This document shows, piece after piece, positions 16,631 through 24,861 of a DNA stretch of 26,621 bases. The number at the start of each line of letters is the position of its first letter. The stretch's first letter is position 1. Location of the stretch: contig DCUI01000068.1 of NCBI GenBank assembly GCA_002327785.1, forward strand, positions 1-26,621, given 5' to 3'. Under the pieces are notes generated by a model. It saw only the letters and a program-made list of their open reading frames with translations. It ran no database searches and was not told the DNA's origin. Source of the stretch: Phycisphaerales bacterium UBA2218. GTDB lineage: Bacteria > Planctomycetota > Phycisphaerae > Sedimentisphaerales > Anaerobacaceae. The position numbers were made by a program, and so were the translations under genes.

Positions 16631-16696
16631 AAGAATTCAGGCCCTGCAGGTGGCCAGAGCAAATGCGTGTGCGTGTGGATGCGCCAGTCAGAAGCG

Positions 16697-16795
16697 CGGG
16701 CGAGACGCCCACGACAGTAGCATGGGCTTCCAGCCCATGAATCATCGGCAGGATGCCGATGCCACAAAATCTCGCGGCCAGGATGCCGGAGACTC
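16697..16795. repeat. Composite REP-like cluster with 49-bp twin-hairpin element (copy 2)
   Basis: The 49-bp unit is at 16717-16765: GTAGCA head, hairpin CATGGGCTTCCAGCCCATG, second hairpin CATCGGCAGGATGCCGATG, tail TGCCAC. It is preceded by a GCGGGCGAGACGCCC hairpin and followed by a degenerate CGGCCAGGATGCCGG hairpin. Apart from the head, the unit closely matches the copies at 14195-14243 (inverted) and 24023-24071. Confidence 0.75.
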
Positions 16796-16817
16796 GCGAT
16801 TGCGAGGGCTTGTGGGA

Positions 16818-18017
16818 TCAACGAACATGCATGTCCGCGAACCTGCGGGCAGATTCGGCGAGGAGGGGTTCGGCGTGGGTGATGGCGTGACCCAGGGTCA
16901 TGGAGGTCGTCATGCAGGGTAAGGCGATTTCGATGCCAGAACGGCGGTAGACCGTCGGCGGGAGGAGGACTTGGCCGGCGAGGACCGCGACCCTGGCGCC
17001 GGCTTCGCGGGCGGAGCGGGCTACGCCGGAGACGACTTTGCCCCGCAGCGATTGATGATCGAACTTGCCTTCGCCTGTGATGACCCAGTCGGCGTCGGCG
17101 AGCTCTTCCCGCAAGCCGTTCTGGGCGATGACCTCGTCTACGCCGGAGACTAAGCGGCCGTCGAGGAAGGCGACCGCTCCAGCGGCCAGGCCCCCTGCTG
17201 CTCCTGCGCCCGGGATGTCCTTGATGCTTTGGCCGAGTTGATCCTTGATTCGCTCGGCCAAGTGCAGCAGGCCCGCGTCCAACGTTTCGACCATCTGGGG
17301 CGTCGCGCCCTTTTGCGGGCCGTAGACGCGGGCGGCGCCGTGCTCGCCGCAGAGCGGGTTGTCCACGTCGCATAGGACTTTGATCGGCGGAGGAGACACA
17401 GGACCTTCCCCTGTGTCGAGGGCGGGACGCCCTCGAATCGCGGGCAAGATGCCCGCGACACGTGGAACGCCGTACGGCTCCACTGGCGGGATGATTTGCT
17501 CGATTTCCGCCAGTTGGCCGCCACCGAGACCGATTTCGTTGCCGTCGGAATTCAGAAATCGCCAGCCGAGGGCCATCGCGGCCCCCACGCCGCCATCGAC
17601 CGTCGCGCTGCCACCGATGGCGAGCAGGATTTGGTCGGCACCATGGTCGATGGCGGCTGCGATGAGTTGGCCTGTGCCGTAGGTGGTGGCCTTCAAGGGG
17701 TTGTACTGCTCCGCCCGGAGCAGGGGCAGGCCGCTGGCGGCCGCCATTTCCACAACCGCCGTATAAGTATCCGGCAGCCAGACGAAGCCAGCGTCCACCT
17801 GCATCTCGGGCAGTGGCCCCACGACCCTTGCCGAGACCCACTCGCCGCCGGCGGCGGCCATCAGGGTCGTTGCGGTGCCCTCGCCGCCGTCGGCCATTGG
17901 CTTGGTGACAACGACTGCTCCCGACGTCGTCGAGCGGATTGCCTCGGCAACGATGTCACAGGCTCGGACCGCAGTGAGCGAACCTTTGAACGAATCCATT
18001 GCGACGACGATCTTCAT
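16818..18017 (-). CDS. Glycerate 2-kinase (GlxK/GarK family)
   Basis: Phosphorylates D-glycerate with ATP, probably to 2-phosphoglycerate. The product is 399 aa; family members are about 370-385. Family motifs are MDSFKGSLTA (7-16), KPMADGGEGTA (39-49), AIGGSATVDGGVGAAMALG (133-151), CDVDNPLCGE (216-225), GPQKGATP, and ITGEGKFDHQSLRGKV near the C-terminus. Residues about 182-210 (VPRVAGILPAIRGRPALDTG and neighbours) are extra; they are encoded by a REP-like repeat inserted in frame and fall just before the conserved CDVDNPL, presumably in a surface loop. The ATG at 18017 matches the family start. It is followed on the same strand by no further gene; the GH2 gene lies upstream, separated by a hairpin composite. 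Confidence 0.95.
   Translation of the reverse strand: MKIVVAMDSFKGSLTAVRACDIVAEAIRSTTSGAVVVTKPMADGGEGTATTLMAAAGGEWVSARVVGPLPEMQVDAGFVWLPDTYTAVVEMAAASGLPLLRAEQYNPLKATTYGTGQLIAAAIDHGADQILLAIGGSATVDGGVGAAMALGWRFLNSDGNEIGLGGGQLAEIEQIIPPVEPYGVPRVAGILPAIRGRPALDTGEGPVSPPPIKVLCDVDNPLCGEHGAARVYGPQKGATPQMVETLDAGLLHLAERIKDQLGQSIKDIPGAGAAGGLAAGAVAFLDGRLVSGVDEVIAQNGLREELADADWVITGEGKFDHQSLRGKVVSGVARSAREAGARVAVLAGQVLLPPTVYRRSGIEIALPCMTTSMTLGHAITHAEPLLAESARRFADMHVR
17413..17461. repeat. 49-bp twin-hairpin element inside the glycerate kinase gene (copy 3)
   Basis: Bounded by GTGTCG (17413-17418) and CGACAC (17456-17461). It contains hairpins CGAGGGC/GCCCTCG (17417-17423 with 17429-17435) and CGCGGGC/GCCCGCG (17439-17445 with 17451-17457). 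It has the same length and layout as the other 49-bp copies but a different stem sequence. It is read through in frame by the kinase gene. Confidence 0.8.
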
Positions 18018-18036
18018 GGTTCTTCAGTTCCTGCTC

Positions 18037-18137
18037 GTAGTGTGCCCGTAAGGGCATCGTAGCACGGGCATCTTGCCCGGGATGAAAAATCCATGGGCGG
18101 GACGCCCATGCTACCAAACGCCTTACGGCGTCACTAC
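18037..18137. repeat. 101-bp composite REP element overlapping the GH2 stop
   Basis: Terminal GTAGTG (18037-18042) and CACTAC (18132-18137) flank an outer hairpin pair (GCCCGTAAGGGC and CGCCTTACGGCG). Between them is a twin-hairpin unit with GTAGCA and TGCTAC ends (18059-18114). Read on the minus strand, the right end encodes the last residues LVVTP and the TAA stop of the GH2 gene. A shorter relative is at 21084-21143. Confidence 0.75.
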
Positions 18138-20987
18138 GAGCGCGGTTGTCTGGGCTGGCGTCAGGCCGTCGCTGGAGGCGGTGACTTTCACCTGGCCGGC
18201 CAGGCCGGGCTTCGTCCGCAGGATCAGCATGGCCTTGCCGTAGAAGAGCTTGCGATAGTCCGCTTGGAACGGCTCGATCGAGAGCGGGTTGCCGTTGCCG
18301 GCGCCGGCGATCTCGGCGGGACCGTCAACCTTGAAACAAATCAGATTATCGGCCAGCGGGCAGAGCGTGCCTTTGTCATCCAGGGCTTCGACGAGGATAT
18401 AGCACAAGTCCTCGCCTGTGGCGGCCAGTTCCTTGCGATCCGGCGTCAGGCGGATTCTCGCCGGGGCGCCGGCGGTACGCATGACCGCCTCGCCGATCTG
18501 CTTGCCGTCCTTGTAGGCGACGGCTTTTAGCTCGCCCGGTTGGTAGACGACGCCATTCCATCGCAGGCGGTACGCGTAGGTCGGCGCGTAGTAGTCGGAT
18601 TCCGCCCGCTCGGGATAGGCTGCGAATTCGCGGATGCTCGCCCAGGCGTTGTCCTGTGTCGCCGTGAACTGGATGCGGAGGTAGCGGGCCTGTGCGTCCA
18701 CGTCGTGGAAGATCTGGGTGGGACCCCCCCAGCGGGGGTTCCTGCTTGTGCTCTTGGTCACAATCGTCTGCCAAGTTGAGGCATCATCCGAGACCTTCAT
18801 CTCGTACCCGTAGTTCTTCTCCTCTCGCTCGAACTCAATCGAGAGGTAGCGGATCATCTGGGCCTCACCCAGGTCCACTTGCCACCATTGATTCGGATCA
18901 GCCGATGCGGCGCACCAGCGGGAGTCCTTGGCTGCGTCATTTGCGTGTTGCGCCGGATGCCCATCCTGGCTGGAACTTGCGGTGGCAGGCTTGCCCTTGG
19001 CGAAGTTGGGCGGACCGGCGGGCACAACGCCCTTCTGACGACGGCCGAGGGATTTGCCGTTGAGGAACAGCTCGGCTGAGTCGCCGTTGGTGTAGACAAA
19101 GACCGGCACCTGCTGGCCAACGCGATCCGGCCAGTTCCAGTGCGGCAGGATATGCACGGTGGTCGCATCCGGCCGCCAGTAGCTGCGGTACAGGTAGAAC
19201 CGGTCTTTCGGGATGCCGACCAAGTCCACGATCCCAAAGTAGGAACTTTTCGCCTCCTGGCTGAAGGGCGTCGGCTCGCCGAGGTAGTCGAAACCGGTCC
19301 AGACCATCTCTCCGGCCACGAAAGCATCGTCCTTCATCAGCTTGAACTCGACGTCGGGGATATCCGACCAGTCAGCCGCGTTCAGGTCATACGAATTCAC
19401 CTGGAGTTGGCTGGAGTATTCGTTCTTGCGGTTGGGCAGCGGCAGCTCGTAGAACCCCCGCGTGCTAAGGGCCGAGGCCGACTCGCTGTAGATGATGGGC
19501 TTATCGGGGTATCGCTCGCGATAGATCGCGTAGCGGCGCATGTAGTTCCAGCCGGTCAGGTCCAGGGCGTCGAAGCTCGGCTGCCTCGCCATCTCGGGGA
19601 TGTGGCAGCCCATGCCGACCGGGCGGGTTGGGTCGTACTTGCGGACGAAATCGCTCATGAACTTCACCCGCTCGGGGGTTACCCCGCTCCTGCCGCCCCC
19701 GCCAATCTCGTTGCCGATCGACCAGACCACGACGCTGGGGTGATTGCGGTCGCGCATGACCAGGTTGCGAATTTGCTTCTCACCGTACTCGTCGAGCGGC
19801 GGTTGGTCGCGGACGCGGTCGGCGGTGCCGTCCCATTTGTCGAAGGCCTCGTCCCACACGACGATGCCCATCCGGTCGCACAAATCCAGCACCTCCGGCG
19901 ACGGTGGGTTGTGGCTGGTGCGAAGGGAATTGACCCCCATGTCCTGCATGATCTCGAGTTGCCGCTCCATGGCGCGGGTGTAGAAAGCGGCGCCGAGAGG
20001 CCCGTGGTCGTGGTGCAGGTTCACGCCGAAGAGCTGCACCCGCGGGCCGTTGAGGCGGAAACCGTCGTTGGCGGTGAACTCGAACGTCCGGACGCCAAAC
20101 GTGACGACGTCGCGATCCATGACTTCGCCCCCCACCCGGACGATCACCTTGGTGGTATACAGTTTCGGGGTGGCGATGTCCCATCGCTGGGGGTTATCCA
20201 ACGCAAACGACTGGTCGAACTCGCCCACACCGCCGGCCGGGATGGCAATCTGCGACTCCTTGAGGCCCGTGGTCACAAAGTTGCCCGCCGGGTCCAAAAG
20301 GGCTATTTCGACAGCCGCCTGTGCCTGCGTATCGAGATGATTCTCGATGGTCGAGCGGACCCGGACCGTGGCCGATGAGTCGCCGACCCTTGGCGTCGTC
20401 ACAACCGTCCCCCAATGCGCCACATGCACGGGCTTGCAGGTCGTCATCGTCACCTTGCGGTAAATCCCCGCACCGGGATACCAGCGGGTGCCGTGGTTGC
20501 GGGTATCCATGTAGACCGCGATGACGTTGCTCTCGCCGAACTTCACGTACGGCGTCGCATCAACGCGAAATGACATATAGCCATAGTCCCACTGCCCGGC
20601 CAGTTGCCCGTTGACGTAGACCTTGGGGAAAGCCATCACGCCGTCGAAGTCGAAGTACACCCGCGAACCACTTGCGGCGTTGTCCAGCGCGAAGACCTTG
20701 CGATACCATCCCTCACCCCTCCAGGGCAGCTTGCCGGCGTAACCATTTTCATCCGGATTGAACGGCCCGGCGATAGCCCAGTCATGCGGCAAGCGGACCG
20801 CCTGCCAGGCGGAATCGTCGAAGTCCGCCTTCTCAGCCCCATCCTGGTTGCCTTTGGCGAACCTCCAATCGCCATTGAAGTTCACGACTCGGCGGCCTGC
20901 AAGGATTCCTGCCGATCGCCCTTGCACAACAAAAATCAATATCGCTGCAGTCGTACCTGCCACGACCGCTCGCCGTCGTCTGTCCAT
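18123..20987 (-). CDS. Secreted GH2 glycosidase with nested discoidin domain
   Basis: Large glycoside hydrolase, probably a beta-galactosidase-type exo-enzyme. The product is 954 aa. A basic N-terminus plus hydrophobic stretch (1-25) suggests export. The GH2 sugar-binding domain (about 35-185), Ig-like domain (about 190-300) and TIM barrel (about 305-600) follow in order. The acid/base is Glu427 in SIGNEI and the nucleophile Glu502 in IIYSESAS. The C-terminal DUF4982-like module begins ELFLNGKSLGRR (639-650) and resumes GELKAVAYKDGK (818-829); a complete F5/8C (discoidin) domain (about 660-792) sits between. GGAG lies 7 bases before the ATG at 20987. The last residues and stop come from a REP element. 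It may attack galactan or other pectin side chains; the substrate is not provable here. Confidence 0.93.
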   Translation of the reverse strand: MDRRRRAVVAGTTAAILIFVVQGRSAGILAGRRVVNFNGDWRFAKGNQDGAEKADFDDSAWQAVRLPHDWAIAGPFNPDENGYAGKLPWRGEGWYRKVFALDNAASGSRVYFDFDGVMAFPKVYVNGQLAGQWDYGYMSFRVDATPYVKFGESNVIAVYMDTRNHGTRWYPGAGIYRKVTMTTCKPVHVAHWGTVVTTPRVGDSSATVRVRSTIENHLDTQAQAAVEIALLDPAGNFVTTGLKESQIAIPAGGVGEFDQSFALDNPQRWDIATPKLYTTKVIVRVGGEVMDRDVVTFGVRTFEFTANDGFRLNGPRVQLFGVNLHHDHGPLGAAFYTRAMERQLEIMQDMGVNSLRTSHNPPSPEVLDLCDRMGIVVWDEAFDKWDGTADRVRDQPPLDEYGEKQIRNLVMRDRNHPSVVVWSIGNEIGGGGRSGVTPERVKFMSDFVRKYDPTRPVGMGCHIPEMARQPSFDALDLTGWNYMRRYAIYRERYPDKPIIYSESASALSTRGFYELPLPNRKNEYSSQLQVNSYDLNAADWSDIPDVEFKLMKDDAFVAGEMVWTGFDYLGEPTPFSQEAKSSYFGIVDLVGIPKDRFYLYRSYWRPDATTVHILPHWNWPDRVGQQVPVFVYTNGDSAELFLNGKSLGRRQKGVVPAGPPNFAKGKPATASSSQDGHPAQHANDAAKDSRWCAASADPNQWWQVDLGEAQMIRYLSIEFEREEKNYGYEMKVSDDASTWQTIVTKSTSRNPRWGGPTQIFHDVDAQARYLRIQFTATQDNAWASIREFAAYPERAESDYYAPTYAYRLRWNGVVYQPGELKAVAYKDGKQIGEAVMRTAGAPARIRLTPDRKELAATGEDLCYILVEALDDKGTLCPLADNLICFKVDGPAEIAGAGNGNPLSIEPFQADYRKLFYGKAMLILRTKPGLAGQVKVTASSDGLTPAQTTALVVTP

Positions 20988-21018
20988 ACGGTCGCTCCTC
21001 ACCGGATGCCGCAAAGAA

Positions 21019-21077
21019 AAAGGCCCATGCTCATGGCATTGTACCTCGACGGCACATTTCCGCAAGCAAGGGCCTTT
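21019..21077 (-). terminator. Terminator-like stem with T-run after the 21151-21696 gene
   Basis: On the minus strand, AAAGGCCC (21077-21070) pairs with GGGCCTTT (21026-21019) across a 43-nt loop, and the second arm continues into TTTTTCTTT. It lies downstream of the small exported protein gene and upstream of the GH2 start at 20987. The long loop lowers confidence. Confidence 0.4.
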
Positions 21078-21083
21078 GAGCTT

Positions 21084-21143
21084 GTAGTGTGCCCGCAAGG
21101 GCATATCTTCCACGCAGAAGATAACGCCTCACGGCGTCAGTAC
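21084..21143. repeat. Short relative of the GTAGTG composite element
   Basis: GTAGTG head (21084-21089), hairpin GCCCGCAAGGGC, a short A/T-rich core with TCTTCCACGCAGAAGA, then hairpin CGCCTCACGGCG and tail CAGTAC. It shares both ends with the element at 18037-18137 but lacks the inner twin-hairpin unit. It ends 8 bp from the stop codon of the adjacent minus-strand gene. Confidence 0.65.
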
Positions 21144-21150
21144 AGACAGA

Positions 21151-21696
21151 TTATTGCGGGCCGCGTCTCTGGCCCATCTGGCTCATTCGCTCCAGCATTT
21201 CCGGCGTGTACCCCATCGCCGCCATCTTGTCCTCGAACTGCTTCTGGCGATCGGCAATGAGTTTCTCGATCTTGGCGGCGGTCGCCGTGGCTTTCTCGCT
21301 CTGCGCCGAGGTCAAAAGCTCCTTCAACGGAGCGAGGGACTCCTGGTGCTCCACGATCAATTGCCTGCCGCCTTTGAGCGTGTCGATCTGCTTCTGCATC
21401 GCGGCCATGATCGCCTGCTGCTCTTCGCGCCTCCTGGTGAACTCCTCCCGCATCTTGGTACGTTCCTCGTCGGTCATGTCCTGGAAATTCCTGCCCTGCA
21501 TCGCCTGCGGGGGTTGTTCCATCATGGCCTTGAATTTCGCCACCTGTTCCTGCAGTGCGGTCAGAGCGTTCTGCTGGGCTTCCCGCATTCGGCCAAACCC
21601 GCCACGTCCGCCTGCGGCCGGGGGCTGGGCGAGCGCCGTCCATGCCACGGTCATGGCCAACAAAACGCCAATGGTAAGGATAGATCGTTTCTTCAT
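21151..21696 (-). CDS. Small exported coiled-coil protein
   Basis: A 181-aa protein with a signal peptide (MKKRSILTIGVLLAMTVAWTALA, then QPP) and a Gly/Arg patch (AAGGRGGFGRM). A long charged alpha-helical region rich in Gln, Met, Lys and Glu follows (about 50-165), probably coiled coil, ending TPEMLERMSQMGQRRGP. It superficially resembles Spy/CpxP-type periplasmic helical proteins, but I see no clear LTxxQ motif. The ATG at 21696 has GGAGG 8 bases upstream. Function is unknown; a periplasmic chaperone-like or structural role is possible. The 495-bp divergent gap upstream (21697-22191) holds no recognisable gene. Confidence 0.8.
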   Translation of the reverse strand: MKKRSILTIGVLLAMTVAWTALAQPPAAGGRGGFGRMREAQQNALTALQEQVAKFKAMMEQPPQAMQGRNFQDMTDEERTKMREEFTRRREEQQAIMAAMQKQIDTLKGGRQLIVEHQESLAPLKELLTSAQSEKATATAAKIEKLIADRQKQFEDKMAAMGYTPEMLERMSQMGQRRGPQ

Positions 21697-22191
21697 GGTG
21701 CTGTCCTCCAAGAATGGATATGTGTTTGAGCGACCGGCAAACTCCCACGATAGGAGCGACAATCCGGGTCCATGCCCATGCCCGTTCTAAGACGCTCGAG
21801 ACCGAAATGATATTGCAGCAGCGAAAAAAGGTGGGAACGCCCTGAGCCGCGAGTAGAGCCCCGAAGACCGCGGAAAAGGGCTTTTCAATAACCAGAGCCC
21901 ACCTGTTGCCGCCGGACACGGCGAATCCTTCCCCGGTATACAGGCGGTGTTTCTGATGGACAGTGCGCAGAACACGTCCTTTTCCGGATAGTGGCGAGAT
22001 TCGGCGCGCGGTGACAGAGCATTTTGCTTTTTTTTCTCGTGCAATGGAAGTCCGCATCCGGCCGTCTTTCCCTTGCATCTTCTTGTCCGTTGGCGCGTGA
22101 ACTACAATAGGCACGAGGCGTATAGCTCGTTGGCGCTTCACAGTCCGACAGCTTCTTATGGACGATAAACAACAACGCGAATAGGGAAAGA

Positions 22192-24861
22192 ATGGCTCGC
22201 TGGTTGTTATACCTGTCATACCGAGGTCCATTCTTCTGGATTGTTGCCTGGCTTGCGCTGAGTGCCGGCGAGGCCCGAATCGCATCCGCCGCGGGGCTTG
22301 ACGCCTGCCGCGAGCAGCTTCGAACGGGGCGGTATGCCGAGTGTCTCGAAGCCGCGCGCCAGGCCATCAGAGACGGCGCATATCAGTCGGACTGGCGGAT
22401 TCTGGAGTTGGAGTCGATGCTGGCGCTGGGCCAGTACAAAGAGGCCGCCGACTACACCGAGAAGGCCCTGAGAGAATCCCGCGCGGACATCCGCCTGCTA
22501 AGGCTGGCGTACCTGGTGTATCAACACAATGGCCAGGTCCAGCAGGCATCCTCAATCCTGACGACCATAGGCCGGATCGCCTCGTACCGGCGGATCGAGT
22601 ACCTGGGCAGCGAGGAAGCCGTAGCGTTGGGCCGATGCCTCCTGCTTCTCGGGGCCGAGCCTCGGCTGGTGCTGGAGCATTTCTACAACTGGGCCATGAA
22701 GAACGACCCGAATTGCCGCGAGGCGTACTTAGCCGCCGGCGCGCTGGCCCTGGCCAAGCAGGATTTCGAGCTGGCGGCGAACCAGTACCGGGAGGCCCTC
22801 AAACGATTCGGCAACGATCCGGACGCTCAGCATGGCCTGGCGCAGGCCTACTACTACAGCAGCCGCAACGAGATGATCGCCGCCCTGGACGCCGCCCTGC
22901 TCGTGAATCCCAGGCACGCACCGTCTCTCATCCTGCTCGCCGAGCACCAGATCGACTGCGAGATCTACCAGGCCGCGGCCGAATCCCTGGATCGTGTGCT
23001 TGCCGTCAATCCCTGGCACCCGCAGGCATGGGCTTACCGGACCGTTCTGGCCCATCTGAGCAACGACCCCAACACGGCCAACCGCCACCACGTCACAGCG
23101 ATGAAGTTCCGGCCCGCCAATCCGGAGGTGGATTATCTGATCGGCCGAAAACTCTCGCAGAACTACCGTTTCACCGAAGGCGCCGCCTTCCAGCGCCGGG
23201 CGATCAAAGCCGACCCGGACTACCTGCCGGCCAGAATCCAACTGGCCCAGGATCTCCTGCGACTCGGCAACGAAGAACAGGGTTGGGTGCTGGCCGACGA
23301 AGTGAACAAGAAAGATCCCTACAACGTCGAGGCGTACAATCTCGTCCATCTTCGTGACACGCTCACGAAATTCCGCACGCTGGCGGCCGATGGGCTGGTC
23401 CTGAAGATGGAAGACCACGAGGCATCGGTTTACGGCGATCAGGTGATGGAACTGCTCAAGCAGGCCAAGACGGAGTTGTCCAAGAAGTACGGTTTCGAGC
23501 CGAATGATCCCATCACCGTCGAGCTGTTCCCCGATCAACAGGACTTTGCCGTCCGCACGTTCGGCATGCCCGGCGGCGACGGCTTCCTCGGCGTCTGCTT
23601 CGGCAACGTCATCACCGCCACCAGTCCGCAGCCCCAGAGACAAGCCAACTGGCAGGCCACGCTCTGGCACGAATTCGCCCACGTCGTGACGCTGAACCTC
23701 ACGAACAACAAGATGCCTCGCTGGCTAAGCGAAGGCATCTCCGTCTACGAGGAGTTGCAGCGGGACCCCACGTGGGGACAACGGATGAATCCGCAATATC
23801 GCCGGATGATCCTGGCCGGCGAGATGACGCCGGTCGGCAGGCTCAGCACCGCGTTCATGAGCCCGCCCAGCCCGATACGCCTTCAGTTCGCGTATTACCA
23901 GTCCGCTCTCGTGGTCGAGTTCCTCGTCGAGCGCTTCGGCTTCGCGTCGATCAAGGCGATCCTGGCGGATTTGGGTAAGGGCGAAGAGATCAACGCCGCG
24001 ATCGTCAAGCACGCCGGACGTCGTGGCATGGGCTTCCAGCCCATGCAGCATCGGCATCCTGCCGATGCCACGAAGGAGCGAGGGCAAGATGCCCGCGACA
24101 CGCGAGAGCAAAATACCCTCGCTACAATTGAGAAGGAGTTCGATGCCTTTGCCCGAAAACGCGCCCAGGAGCTTGCACCAAGTGTGGACTGGGACCAGCC
24201 GGCGCGAGAGCAGCTCGATCCCTCCGACCCCCAGGCCGTGGACGAATGGCTTGTGCAACACCCTAACAGTTTCTGGGCATTGAACCTCCATGCCCGTAAC
24301 CTGATTGCAGAGCAGAAGTGGAAGGAAGCCAAAGTTCCGCTGATGAAGCTGATTTCGCTGTACCCCGCGCACGTCGATGAGGACAATGCCTATCAGCTCC
24401 TGGCCCAGGTGCACCGTAACCTTGGCGAGACGCAACAAGAGACGCAGGTGCTCGCTGCACTTGCCAAGTTGTCGGCGGACGCCGCCGACGCATACAGTCG
24501 GCTGATGGAGATCGGTATGGAGCAGAAGGACTGGGAGCAAGTCGCCGAGAACGGGCACAGATACCTGGCGGTCTATCCCATGCTGCCCGCTGCATATTGG
24601 CGGTTGGGCCGGGCCGGCGAGGAGCTGGGCCGGGATGAATCGGCGATCGATGCCTACCGACGGTTGCTGCTGCTCGATCCCGGCGACCCGGTCGATATCC
24701 ACTTTCGCCTCGCGAAGCTCCTCCGACCGCGTGACCCGGCCGCCGCCAAGAGACACGTCCTTGAGGCGCTGGCCGATGCCCCGCGATTCCGCGAGGGCCA
24801 CCGATTCCTGCTGGCGATGCCCGAGAACAAAACTTCAACAGTACAGGCGACGCCACAATGA
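22192..24861 (+). CDS. TPR protein with gluzincin (peptidase MA-like) domain
   Basis: An 889-aa exported or anchored protein. A hydrophobic N-terminus (about 10-34) is followed by TPR-like helical repeats (about 35-390). A metallopeptidase domain (about 415-640) has zinc motif HEFAH (493-497) and downstream Glu514 in RWLSEGISVYEE, the gluzincin arrangement. More TPRs (about 690-880) end the protein. Residues about 610-641 (RGMGFQPMQHRHPADATK and following) are unlike anything around them; they are the translation of a REP-like repeat inserted in frame at the end of the peptidase domain. AGGGAAAG precedes the ATG. The stop overlaps the next start (ATGA), so the two are translationally coupled. 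The peptidase substrate is unknown. Confidence 0.92.
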   Translation: MARWLLYLSYRGPFFWIVAWLALSAGEARIASAAGLDACREQLRTGRYAECLEAARQAIRDGAYQSDWRILELESMLALGQYKEAADYTEKALRESRADIRLLRLAYLVYQHNGQVQQASSILTTIGRIASYRRIEYLGSEEAVALGRCLLLLGAEPRLVLEHFYNWAMKNDPNCREAYLAAGALALAKQDFELAANQYREALKRFGNDPDAQHGLAQAYYYSSRNEMIAALDAALLVNPRHAPSLILLAEHQIDCEIYQAAAESLDRVLAVNPWHPQAWAYRTVLAHLSNDPNTANRHHVTAMKFRPANPEVDYLIGRKLSQNYRFTEGAAFQRRAIKADPDYLPARIQLAQDLLRLGNEEQGWVLADEVNKKDPYNVEAYNLVHLRDTLTKFRTLAADGLVLKMEDHEASVYGDQVMELLKQAKTELSKKYGFEPNDPITVELFPDQQDFAVRTFGMPGGDGFLGVCFGNVITATSPQPQRQANWQATLWHEFAHVVTLNLTNNKMPRWLSEGISVYEELQRDPTWGQRMNPQYRRMILAGEMTPVGRLSTAFMSPPSPIRLQFAYYQSALVVEFLVERFGFASIKAILADLGKGEEINAAIVKHAGRRGMGFQPMQHRHPADATKERGQDARDTREQNTLATIEKEFDAFARKRAQELAPSVDWDQPAREQLDPSDPQAVDEWLVQHPNSFWALNLHARNLIAEQKWKEAKVPLMKLISLYPAHVDEDNAYQLLAQVHRNLGETQQETQVLAALAKLSADAADAYSRLMEIGMEQKDWEQVAENGHRYLAVYPMLPAAYWRLGRAGEELGRDESAIDAYRRLLLLDPGDPVDIHFRLAKLLRPRDPAAAKRHVLEALADAPRFREGHRFLLAMPENKTSTVQATPQ
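24023..24101. repeat. 49-bp twin-hairpin element plus half unit inside the TPR/peptidase gene (copy 4)
   Basis: GTGGCA (24023-24028) to TGCCAC (24066-24071) is a 49-bp copy with hairpins CATGGGCTTCCAGCCCATG and CATCGGCATCCTGCCGATG. It is followed by a half unit at 24079-24101 (CGAGGGCAAGATGCCCGCG then ACAC). The host reading frame stays open throughout. Confidence 0.8.

Noticed and set aside
16576..17841. Alternative 421-codon frame overlapping glycerate kinase
   Set aside because: Its translation is Arg/Gly/Pro-rich and motif-free, while the frame at 16818-18017 carries every glycerate kinase signature.
22085..22112. TTGTCC and TACAAT upstream of the TPR/peptidase gene as a promoter
   Set aside because: The spacing is only 14 bp, too short for a sigma70 site; not supported without transcript data.
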